The position numbers were made by a program, and so were the translations under genes. DNA of 64,000 nt from JALZKA01 sp963715405 (GTDB lineage: Bacteria; Actinomycetota; Thermoleophilia; Solirubrobacterales; 70-9): contig OY970239.1 of NCBI GenBank assembly GCA_963715405.1, forward strand, positions 620,001 to 684,000, given 5' to 3'. The notes below the pieces were generated by a model. That model saw only the letters and a program-made list of their open reading frames with translations. It was not told where the DNA came from and ran no database searches. How positions within the stretch are numbered: the stretch's first letter is position 1; each line of letters opens with the position of its first letter. Below are positions 8,118 through 15,918 of this stretch, in pieces.

Positions 8118-9491
8118 ATGACACCCGCAACCGTTACCGAAGACGAGATCCAGAACCCGCTTGCGCATCTGAGCGAGGAGCAGCTCGAAGAGCTCGCCAA
8201 AGAGTTCGACGCGATCCACGACGATGTCTACTCGGACCTCGGCGAGCCCGACCGCCGCTACATCACGGCGATGATCGAGCTTCATCGCCGCCTCGCCGTG
8301 ATGGCTCGTGTAGCGCTCCTGGCTGCGGATTTCAAGCCGGCGTGGTACTTCGGCACCGCCGCCAATTCGGCCGCAAAGATCCTGGAAAACATGGAAATCG
8401 GCCATAACGTCATGCACGGCCAGTGGGACTGGATGAACGACCCACAGATCCATTCATCGACATGGGACTGGGACACGGCCTCGACCGCCGAGGCGTGGAA
8501 GCACTCCCACAACTACGTCCACCACACCTACACGAACATCCGCGGCAAGGACAAGGACCTCGGCTACGAGATCATGCGGATCGACCCGAATCAGAAGTGG
8601 CACCCGGTCTACCTCTTCCAGCCGCTCTACAACCTGGTCCTCATGGCGCTTTTCGAGTGGGGCGTCGCCTTCCACGACATGGACCTCGAGGCCGTTCGCT
8701 CGGGCGAGAAGAGCAAGGAAGATGTCGTCAAGGACCTGAAGGGGATCGGCGGCAAAGCCCGCGACCAGATCGTCAAGGACTACATCGGCTGGCCCGCGAT
8801 CTCGGCGCTTGCGGCAGGCGCGGCGGACTTCGTAGTCCGCAGGGACACCGACAAGGCGCTGACGCGTGCCCGCGACACCTTCAAGAAGGCCGCGACGGCA
8901 AATGCGACCGCCAACGTGGCGCGGAACCTGTGGTCGCACGCGATCATCTTCTGCGGCCACTTTCCCGATCAGACCTATACGTTCAGCCAGAAGGAGGTCG
9001 AGGATGAGAGCCGCGGAGCGTGGTACGTGCGCCAGCTGGTCGGTGCCGCCAACATCGAGGGCGGGCCGTTCTTTCACGTCGCTTCGGGCAACCTGAGCTA
9101 CCAGGTCGAGCATCACCTGTTCCCCGACATGCCCTCAAGCCGCTACGCGCAGATCGCGCCGCGGGTCAAGGACATTTGCGAGCGCTACGGCCTTCCGTAC
9201 AACACCGGTCCGTTCTTTCAGCAATGGGGCATGGTCAACCGAACGATTCTGCGGCTGGCGTTCCCCGGCGGAAAGCCGCGGCAGAAGCCGGGGCCCTATA
9301 CCGGCCGCGAGGGCTCGGCAAAGCAAAACACGAACGGCGCGAGCCGAAACGGCAGCTCCGCGGCTCCGGCGGGCGGAAACGGGAATGGAAAGGTCCGCGA
9401 CCGCGAGCCCGCGCCCCAGGGTGCGGCCGAGGCCGGACCGGAGCAGCCCGACGAGGGCGTGAAGGTCGACCCACCGGAGCGGGGCGAGTAG
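8118..9491 (+). CDS. Membrane fatty-acyl desaturase (DesA3 family)
   Basis: 457 residues. The three histidine boxes of membrane di-iron desaturases are present: H-N-V-M-H (in GHNVMHGQW), H-N-Y-V-H-H and Q-V-E-H-H (in SYQVEHHLFPDMP). The family introduces a cis double bond into acyl-CoA or acyl lipid using electrons from the reductase encoded just upstream. The C-terminal ~75 residues are a Gly/Asn/Pro-rich charged tail not needed for the fold. An AAAGGA ribosome-binding sequence precedes the ATG. Probably co-transcribed with the reductase and under control of the divergent TetR. Confidence 0.93.
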   Translation: MTPATVTEDEIQNPLAHLSEEQLEELAKEFDAIHDDVYSDLGEPDRRYITAMIELHRRLAVMARVALLAADFKPAWYFGTAANSAAKILENMEIGHNVMHGQWDWMNDPQIHSSTWDWDTASTAEAWKHSHNYVHHTYTNIRGKDKDLGYEIMRIDPNQKWHPVYLFQPLYNLVLMALFEWGVAFHDMDLEAVRSGEKSKEDVVKDLKGIGGKARDQIVKDYIGWPAISALAAGAADFVVRRDTDKALTRARDTFKKAATANATANVARNLWSHAIIFCGHFPDQTYTFSQKEVEDESRGAWYVRQLVGAANIEGGPFFHVASGNLSYQVEHHLFPDMPSSRYAQIAPRVKDICERYGLPYNTGPFFQQWGMVNRTILRLAFPGGKPRQKPGPYTGREGSAKQNTNGASRNGSSAAPAGGNGNGKVRDREPAPQGAAEAGPEQPDEGVKVDPPERGE

Positions 9492-9501
9492 AGCGCCGGA
9501 C

Positions 9502-10842
9502 TCAGGCGGCGGTGGTTGCCAGCTGGGCGGGCGTGTGCGCGCCGGCGCGTCGGCGCACGCGCACGCGCACGCGCACGCCGTGCTTTGGAGCCAGCGTGAT
9601 GCCGCGCAGAACGACTGGGTCGGGCTCCGGCCGGACTGGCTCTAAATCGAACCCGCTGACGATCGCCCGGATCACTTCGGCCATCTCGGCTTGCGCGAGC
9701 GCGGCTCCGATGCAGCGCCGGATGCCGCCGCCAAAGGGGAGCCATGCATACGACGGCGTTTCCGAGTCAAGGAAGCGCTCGGGGCGAAACGAGTTCGCCT
9801 CCGGGTAGAGGTCTTCGCGGCGGTGGACCAGGGCAATCGCCGGGTAGACGCGGATTCCGGCGGGAAGATCCCAGCCGCAGATCGTGCGCGGAACGGCAAG
9901 GGTTCGCTCGGCTGCGTCGATCACCGGCTGTAGGCGCAGCGTTTCCGAGACGACGGCGTCGAGATACGAGTCATCCTGGGATTCGAGCTCGTCGCGAAGC
10001 CGGGCTAGCGTGACGGGATGCCGAAGGAGAAGCTCGAACGCGAAAGCCAGGCCTGTGGCCGTAGTTTCGTGACCGGCTGCGAGCATCGTCATCAACTCGT
10101 CGCGAAGCTCGGCGTCCGTCATCGGCCGGCCGTCATCGTCCCGGGCTAAAAGAAGCAGCGAGAGAACGTCCGATCGCTCGGCGAGGTCGCTCTCGGTGCG
10201 GCGGCGCGCGATCTCTTCGTACAGGAGGGCGTCCGCGTGGGCGAGACGACGCCGGATCACGCCGCCGGGGCTGAAGCGCCCCAGATCGGTCCTCAGCCGC
10301 TCCGGGAGCATGAAGAGCGTGCCGAGATCGACGACTCCGAGGAGCGCGGTGCGGAGACGTTCGATTCGCTCCGGCTCGGTCACTCCGAATACGGCCCGGC
10401 AGATCACTTCGAAGGTCAGGGCGCGCATGCGCTCGCGAAGCGGGAATTCCTCCCCGGCTCGCCAGCGGGAGAGCTCCCCCGCCGAGACCTCGCGGATCAC
10501 CTCGCGAAAGCTTTGGACGGCTGAGCCCTGAAACGGCGGTAGCAGGAGCTTTCGCTGCCGCAGGTGCTCTGGGCCGTCCAGCACGAGAACTGAGCGTTCG
10601 CCCAGGACGACGCTGAGCGGTGAGTTGGCCTCTCCGGCCAGAAGGCCCGACTGATCACCGGTGAACATCGCTCGGATCTCTTCCGGATCCGCGACGTATA
10701 CACCCTTTCCGAAGATGAGGAACTTGGCGGAGAAGACGTCTCCGAAGCGCCTGTGCCACCCAAGGAGAGTGTCGAGGGGGCGGCGCACGAACTGCGCCGA
10801 CTGGACGGCCGCAGGCGCCCTGGGGCCGGGTGGCATCGCCAT
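9502..10842 (-). CDS. Cytochrome P450 (CYP135/138-like)
   Basis: 446 residues. I-helix oxygen-activation motif A-G-H-E-T-T, K-helix E-T-L-R, the meander R-P-E-R-F and the haem-ligand loop F-G-G-G-I-R-R-C-I-G are all intact. The N-terminus (PPGPRAP..., a single-wheel RPLDTLLGWHRRFGD) resembles mycobacterial CYP135/CYP138 enzymes, whose substrates are uncertain. It is soluble and needs a separate redox partner. The C-terminus ends in a VRVRVRVRR run encoded by a GCGCAC hexanucleotide repeat. Several ATGs are clustered; the second (10842) is 6 bases after TAGACT, the distance seen at other starts here. It ends 10 bases from the desaturase stop. Confidence 0.92.
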   Translation of the reverse strand: MAMPPGPRAPAAVQSAQFVRRPLDTLLGWHRRFGDVFSAKFLIFGKGVYVADPEEIRAMFTGDQSGLLAGEANSPLSVVLGERSVLVLDGPEHLRQRKLLLPPFQGSAVQSFREVIREVSAGELSRWRAGEEFPLRERMRALTFEVICRAVFGVTEPERIERLRTALLGVVDLGTLFMLPERLRTDLGRFSPGGVIRRRLAHADALLYEEIARRRTESDLAERSDVLSLLLLARDDDGRPMTDAELRDELMTMLAAGHETTATGLAFAFELLLRHPVTLARLRDELESQDDSYLDAVVSETLRLQPVIDAAERTLAVPRTICGWDLPAGIRVYPAIALVHRREDLYPEANSFRPERFLDSETPSYAWLPFGGGIRRCIGAALAQAEMAEVIRAIVSGFDLEPVRPEPDPVVLRGITLAPKHGVRVRVRVRRRAGAHTPAQLATTAA

Positions 10843-10863
10843 CATGCGAGTCTAGGCACCCCG

Positions 10864-10883
10864 CATGGGCGGTCGCGCCCATG
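10864..10883. promoter_or_regulatory. Perfect palindrome upstream of the P450 gene
   Basis: CATGGGCG (10864-10871) and CGCCCATG (10876-10883) are exact reverse complements around GTCG. It lies 22 bases before the P450 start, roughly where the -35 region would be, so an operator is possible. No regulator gene is adjacent. Confidence 0.4.
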
Positions 10884-10979
10884 GTGCGCGCCGTTCCCAC
10901 GCCTTAACGCGCCCCAAACACAGGCGAATTAATCTGCGGAGGAACCTTGCAATCTGGCCAGGCGGCCAACGGTTGTCGG

Positions 10980-11008
10980 TTGACGGCATCCACCCGCCTC
11001 CGTAGCTT
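10980..11008 (+). promoter_or_regulatory. Promoter of the MCE gene cluster
   Basis: TTGACG (10980-10985), 17-base spacer, TAGCTT (11003-11008). The predicted transcript starts near 11015, which rules out the upstream in-frame TTG at 10947 and supports ATG 11025 as the first MCE start. Confidence 0.6.
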
Positions 11009-11024
11009 CAAAAAGTTGAGAACT

Positions 11025-12506
11025 ATGGGATCAGGGGAGAACACTGAGGAGAGGGCGCGCTGGCCCGTCGTGCTGGCGCTGGCGGCGCTTGTCCTCGTCT
11101 TCTTGTACTTCGTTTTCTTTCAGGGTGACGACGCCTACGAGGTCACCGCCGAGTTCTCGAACGCGAGTCAGCTGGTCGAGGGCAACGAGGTAACGATCGG
11201 CGGAGTGGGGGTGGGGCTGATCGATCAAATCGACCTCGGGCCGAACGGCGAGGCGCTGGTCACCTTCCACGTCGACGAGGAGTACGCGCCGCTTCAGCGT
11301 GGCACTGTCGCCACGGTCCGCTGGCGCTCGCTTTCCTCCCAAGCGGCGCGCGAGGTTCAACTGACTGTCCCGCCAAACGGGGTCGAGGGGGAGATGATCC
11401 CCGACGGGGGCACGCTCACCCTCGCCGAGACCGTGGGCGAGGTCGACATCGATCAGTTCTTCAACACGCTCGACAAGAAGACCACCACCGGCCTCAAGCG
11501 CGTGATTCAGGGCTTCGAGCGTACTTATCAGGGCGTCGAAAAGGAGACGAGGAAGGGCTTCGAGTACCTCAACCCGCTGCTTTACCAGTCGCGGCGAACC
11601 TTCGCGGATCTCACCTCCGACAACGCGATGCTCGCGAACTTCCTGGTCGACGCCTCGAAGTTCTCGGGCGCCCTCGCCGACCGCGCCCCGGACGTCTCGC
11701 AGCTCGTGGGAAACCTGAACCTGATGATGAATGCGATCGGGGACCAAAAGGAGGAGCTCTCGCGCGCGATCAGCCTCTTCCCGGACTTCCTGCGTAGCGC
11801 GAACACAACCTTCGTCAACCTGCGAGCGACCCTCGACGACGTCGAGCCCCTCGTGATCGCCTCGATACCCGTGGCCGAGGAGCTCAGCCCGTATCTGGAC
11901 GAGCTTCGCGGGTTCGCTCGTGGTGCGGTGCCCACCGTGCGCGACCTCTCGGCGATCGTGCGCCGGCCGGGCAAGGGCAACGACCTGATCGAGCTGCAGC
12001 GCCTCCAACCCAAGGTCACCGAAGTCGCGGTGGGATCCGGATCGCCCGATTGCGGCCCGGATTCGCACGAACGCGAGGCAGTGCTCGAGGCCGCCGACGA
12101 CGACTTCAGCCAAGGCGCCTTCGGGGAGTCGGTCTGCTCCCTTCGCAACGGTCACGACAGCATCGAGTTCCTCCGCGCCTACACCCCGGAACTGGTCTCC
12201 TGGTTCGACAGCTTCAGCCATTCCGGCTATGTCGACGCGATCGGCGGCGTGGCGCGAGTCTCGACGACGTTCAACACCTTCTCCGAGGTCCTGCCAGGCG
12301 TACCGAACCTGCTCGATCCCGATACGGCCGGTGAGCAGTTCAGCAATCTCACCCTTGGCCACAATTCCCGCTGCCCCGGCTCTGCGGAGCGGCCGCTCGG
12401 AGCCGCCGACCCCGAGGACGACTCGATCCCCTTCACCGACGACGGCAACCTGACCGACGGCGAAGGCGGCTCCTGCGAACCCGAACAGATCATCCCCGGC
12501 CCATGA
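11025..12506 (+). CDS. MCE-family (MlaD-domain) lipid-transport protein 1
   Basis: 493 residues. One N-terminal membrane helix (WPVVLALAALVLVFLYFVFF) anchors an MlaD/MCE beta domain (~residues 35-125) with the signature GGVGVGLIDQI. A long helical region follows, as in actinobacterial Mce proteins that form a periplasm-spanning hydrophobic tube. The Cys-rich, acidic C-terminal tail is species-specific. A frame extension to TTG 10947 exists with GGAGG close by, but the promoter at 10980-11008 lies downstream of it. First gene of a six-gene run; its stop overlaps the next ATG (ATGA, 12503-12506). Confidence 0.88.
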   Translation: MGSGENTEERARWPVVLALAALVLVFLYFVFFQGDDAYEVTAEFSNASQLVEGNEVTIGGVGVGLIDQIDLGPNGEALVTFHVDEEYAPLQRGTVATVRWRSLSSQAAREVQLTVPPNGVEGEMIPDGGTLTLAETVGEVDIDQFFNTLDKKTTTGLKRVIQGFERTYQGVEKETRKGFEYLNPLLYQSRRTFADLTSDNAMLANFLVDASKFSGALADRAPDVSQLVGNLNLMMNAIGDQKEELSRAISLFPDFLRSANTTFVNLRATLDDVEPLVIASIPVAEELSPYLDELRGFARGAVPTVRDLSAIVRRPGKGNDLIELQRLQPKVTEVAVGSGSPDCGPDSHEREAVLEAADDDFSQGAFGESVCSLRNGHDSIEFLRAYTPELVSWFDSFSHSGYVDAIGGVARVSTTFNTFSEVLPGVPNLLDPDTAGEQFSNLTLGHNSRCPGSAERPLGAADPEDDSIPFTDDGNLTDGEGGSCEPEQIIPGP

Positions 12507-14239
12507 GGAGGATCGCCGCCATCGCCCTCTGCTTGGCCGCCGGAGCGGCAGGCCTGTCCGCGGTCGCGTCCGCCGAGGAGGAGGTGCGTACCTACAAGAT
12601 CGAGATGTACAACGCCTTCGGCATCGTCACGCAGTCCGAGGTGCGGGTCTCAGGCGTGAACGTCGGCGAGGTCGTAGACCTCGACGTAAACGAGGACAAG
12701 CGGGCAGTGGTAACGGTCGAGCTCAAGGGCGACCTGGTGCAGCTCGGGGAGGACACGAAGTGCTCATCGGAGCCGCAGTCACTCATCGCCGAGTACTTCA
12801 TCGATTGCGAGCCGGCCGGCGAGCCGCTCCCCGAGGGGGGAACCATCCCCGCCTCGCAGGTTTCCCAGACCGTGCAGACCGACCTCGTCCAGAACACGAT
12901 GCGCGAGCCGTTCAAGCAGCGTTTCCGCCTGCTCATCAACGAGTTCGGCACGGCGCTGGCGGGCAACTCGGAGGCCCTGAACGAGGCCATCCGGCTCGGC
13001 GCGCCCGCCCTGACCGACCTAAAGGAGGTCACGGCGATCCTCCGTAGCCAGCGGGAGACCATCGCGCAGCTCAACACGGATTCGAGCAAGTCCATCGGTG
13101 CGCTTGCCGACGCGCGAAACGAGATCGCCGAGTTCGTGGACGAAGCCGAGGACGCCTCCCGCATCTCGGCCGAGCGCCGCGACACGGTTTCGACGAACTT
13201 CAGCCTCCTCGACGACTTCTTGCTCGAGTTCAGGCCAACGCTGGTCGAGCTCGAGCGGCTCGCCGAGAATCAGACGCCGCTACTCAGGAACCTGCATGGG
13301 GCCGCGCCGGGTCTTGCCCGCCTCTCCGGGAACCTGCCAGCGTTCAATCGCGCCTCCGAAGATGCACTCCGCACGCTCGGGGAGGCCGGCGTGGTGGGCC
13401 GGCAGGCGCTCCGCCGCGGTCGCGACGAGATCGAGCTCCTTGCCGCCGCCGGCAAGAATGCGACCGAAGCGCTTGAGCCCCTCGCCGACTTCGTCTCAGA
13501 CCTCGACGATCCGCGCCGCGCGGTTGAGATCGACCAACGCGCCGGGCAGGACACCGGGCGCTCCGGCCTCGAGCCCGCTCGGCGAGACACAATGGGCTAC
13601 ACCGGCCTCGAGGGCCTCCTCAACTACGTCCGCAACCAGGCGCTCTCGATCAACCAGTTCGACGCGATCAGCCACGTCTTCCGTTTTGGCATCTACGAGG
13701 CGAACAGTGGCCTTTGCGGCTCCTTCTCGAGCGGGCGCGACGGGACGACCGGTGAGCCCGGCGTGCCGGCGCAGAACGGGGGCACTTCCACCGAGCTCTA
13801 CGGCGACAACCCCGTTGCCGACTGCGTCGGCTGGCTCGGGGAGAACCAGCCGGGTCTCACCCCGGGCGAGACGGACGAAGAGCTCGGCCTGGGTCCCTAC
13901 GACCCGTCGGTCTGCCCCGACGGCATGTCGCCCGCAGACGCTCATCCGTCGGGATCGTCGGAAACGCTGTGCGACCCCGGTGGTCCGCGGCGTGCCTCGG
14001 CCGCGGCCGAGGCCGAAACGCCCGAGGCGCAGGACCGCCGCGATGGGAGCGATCCCAGCGAGCCGACCGGACCCACGCTGCCAGGGCTTCCCGAGCTGCC
14101 CGAGGTGCCCGAGCTGCCCGACGCGGGTGGCCTCCCCGGCAACCTGCCAAACGTCGGCGGTGGCAGTAGCGGTAGCGGCCAAGGCGGCCCCAGCGGTGGC
14201 TCGGCCCAAGACCTCCTCGACTTCCTCTTCAACCCATGA
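12503..14239 (+). CDS. MCE-family (MlaD-domain) protein 2, with cleavable signal peptide
   Basis: 578 residues. Unlike its neighbours it begins with what looks like a cleavable signal peptide (ending AVASA-EEE) rather than a long anchor. The MCE domain follows directly, with SGVNVGEVVDL, then helical segments to about residue 350 and a low-complexity Pro/Glu/Leu and Gly/Ser tail. It probably contributes one subunit of a hetero-hexameric MCE assembly with the five flanking proteins (inference from the six-gene rule in actinobacteria). Joined by ATGA overlaps on both sides. Confidence 0.88.
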   Translation: MRRIAAIALCLAAGAAGLSAVASAEEEVRTYKIEMYNAFGIVTQSEVRVSGVNVGEVVDLDVNEDKRAVVTVELKGDLVQLGEDTKCSSEPQSLIAEYFIDCEPAGEPLPEGGTIPASQVSQTVQTDLVQNTMREPFKQRFRLLINEFGTALAGNSEALNEAIRLGAPALTDLKEVTAILRSQRETIAQLNTDSSKSIGALADARNEIAEFVDEAEDASRISAERRDTVSTNFSLLDDFLLEFRPTLVELERLAENQTPLLRNLHGAAPGLARLSGNLPAFNRASEDALRTLGEAGVVGRQALRRGRDEIELLAAAGKNATEALEPLADFVSDLDDPRRAVEIDQRAGQDTGRSGLEPARRDTMGYTGLEGLLNYVRNQALSINQFDAISHVFRFGIYEANSGLCGSFSSGRDGTTGEPGVPAQNGGTSTELYGDNPVADCVGWLGENQPGLTPGETDEELGLGPYDPSVCPDGMSPADAHPSGSSETLCDPGGPRRASAAAEAETPEAQDRRDGSDPSEPTGPTLPGLPELPEVPELPDAGGLPGNLPNVGGGSSGSGQGGPSGGSAQDLLDFLFNP

Positions 14240-15918
14240 GACGCAGTACTGGATCGACACTCGCCGCCTCGCCGACGATGGTCGGAGCCGTCACGGTCCT
14301 GATCGCGATAGTCGCTGTCTTCCTCGCCTACAACGCGAACCAGGGCCTGCCCTTTGTGCCCATCTACAGCGTCTCGGTCGAGGTGCCGAACGCCGCCCGT
14401 ACGACCGACGCCAACGAGGTCCGGATCGGCGGCACGCGTGTGGGCGTGATCGAGTCGATTGAGCCGATCGTGGATGAGTCCTCCGAGCAGACCGTCTCGG
14501 TCGATTCCGCCGAAGAGGAGCTGCCCACCGTTGCTGCCCGGGTGAACCTGAAGCTCGATCCCACGGCGGAGCCGCTGCCCCAGGACTCGATCTTCCGAAT
14601 CCGCTACCGCTCTGCGTTCGGACTCAAGTACATCGAGGTTGTTCGCGGAACCGGTCCGCCGGCTCCCGAAGGCTTCATCTTCAACGGCCTCGACGATGGC
14701 CCCTCCTGCGCGCTTCCAACGGCGGCCGGCGGGGAGTTCAAAGAGGAGCCCGACGAAGCCGCATCCAACGGCTGCTTCCAAGATCAGAACGAGTTCGACG
14801 ACCTCAACAACACCTATGACAACGAGACCCGGAACGCCCAGCGCGACAACTTCGAGGGCTACGGAGACGCTCTCGCGGCGCGTGGGCTGGGTCTCAACGA
14901 CACGATTCAGCGGTTCGAGCCGTTCTTTAAGTCGCTCGGGCCCGTTGCACGCACGCTGAGCGACCCAAAGACGCGCTTCAACCGCCTCTTCCCGGCGCTC
15001 GCTCGCACAGCGGCGCTGACGGCTCCGGTCGCCCAGCAGCAGGCCGAGCAGTTCGCCTTCGCCGCGCGGACCTTCGAGGCGATCACCCGGAATCCCGAGG
15101 CGTACGCGCAGGTGATCGAGCAAGGGCCCGAGACCCTTCGCACCGCGATCTCGCTTCTGCCGGCGCAGCGGGAGTTCACGTCGGACTTCGCCGACCTTGC
15201 CGAAGACCTCACTCCGGGGATCAGAAACCTGCGCCTGGCGCTGCCGTCCCTCAACGAGGCCGTCGAGGCCGGGATCCCTGTCCTGCGCTCGCAGCCCCCG
15301 GTGAACAGGCGGCTCCGTGGCGTCTTCCGCGAGCTCAAGCGGCTCGTCTCGCAGGAATCGACGCGGACCACGCTGATTCGCCTGCGCGAGACGTTCGACG
15401 AAGCGGCTCCTCTCGTGCGCTACATCGCACCCGCGCAGACCGTCTGCAACTACTGGAACTACTGGTTCACGTATTTCCCCAACACGCTTTCTGATCGCGA
15501 GCCTCTCCTGGGCAACGCGTTCCGCCAGATTCTCACGAGCTTCCCCGCGACGGGGCGGGTCGAGACCCCGCTGGGCGGCTACTCGGGCATCGGTGCCAAT
15601 GGCAAGACCGGTCCGGCCGATCCACCGCCGGGCGTCTTCAAGCCCTATGCGAACCCGATCGTGAACTCGCACGCCTACGGGCCCACCGGTCAAAAGGGCG
15701 CCGACTGCCAGCCGGGCCAGATCGGCTACACGCTGGGCGCCGCCGACTGGTCCCGCGTAGAAGGCCAGCTCGCTTCCGATCCGGGGAACCGCGTGTCCGA
15801 CATCCCCGGGTCGCGCGGTCCGACGACGCTCTTCTGGAACAAGGACGGCGAGCGGCAGCGGGTCGACAGCCGGATTTCTTCTCGACAGCCCGAGACGTGG
15901 GAAGGGAACGCGCCATGA
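14236..15918 (+). CDS. MCE-family (MlaD-domain) protein 3
   Basis: 560 residues. N-terminal membrane anchor (MVGAVTVLIAIVAVFLAY, ~15-32), MCE domain with GGTRVGVIESI, and a Cys-containing insertion before the helical region. A C-N-Y-W motif near residue 405, common in the C-terminal part of actinobacterial Mce proteins, precedes a Gly/Pro-rich tail. Both ends overlap neighbours by ATGA. Role as for the cluster: a cell-envelope conduit for lipids or sterols, substrate unknown. Confidence 0.88.
   Translation: MRRSTGSTLAASPTMVGAVTVLIAIVAVFLAYNANQGLPFVPIYSVSVEVPNAARTTDANEVRIGGTRVGVIESIEPIVDESSEQTVSVDSAEEELPTVAARVNLKLDPTAEPLPQDSIFRIRYRSAFGLKYIEVVRGTGPPAPEGFIFNGLDDGPSCALPTAAGGEFKEEPDEAASNGCFQDQNEFDDLNNTYDNETRNAQRDNFEGYGDALAARGLGLNDTIQRFEPFFKSLGPVARTLSDPKTRFNRLFPALARTAALTAPVAQQQAEQFAFAARTFEAITRNPEAYAQVIEQGPETLRTAISLLPAQREFTSDFADLAEDLTPGIRNLRLALPSLNEAVEAGIPVLRSQPPVNRRLRGVFRELKRLVSQESTRTTLIRLRETFDEAAPLVRYIAPAQTVCNYWNYWFTYFPNTLSDREPLLGNAFRQILTSFPATGRVETPLGGYSGIGANGKTGPADPPPGVFKPYANPIVNSHAYGPTGQKGADCQPGQIGYTLGAADWSRVEGQLASDPGNRVSDIPGSRGPTTLFWNKDGERQRVDSRISSRQPETWEGNAP

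Noticed and set aside
10947..11024. Earlier TTG start for the first MCE protein, with GGAGG nearby
   Set aside because: The TTGACG-17-TAGCTT promoter at 10980-11008 lies downstream of it, and the GGAGG is too close to the TTG.
13942..15693. A 583-codon minus-strand frame across the second and third MCE genes
   Set aside because: Spans the join of two well-supported plus-strand genes and has no recognisable domain.
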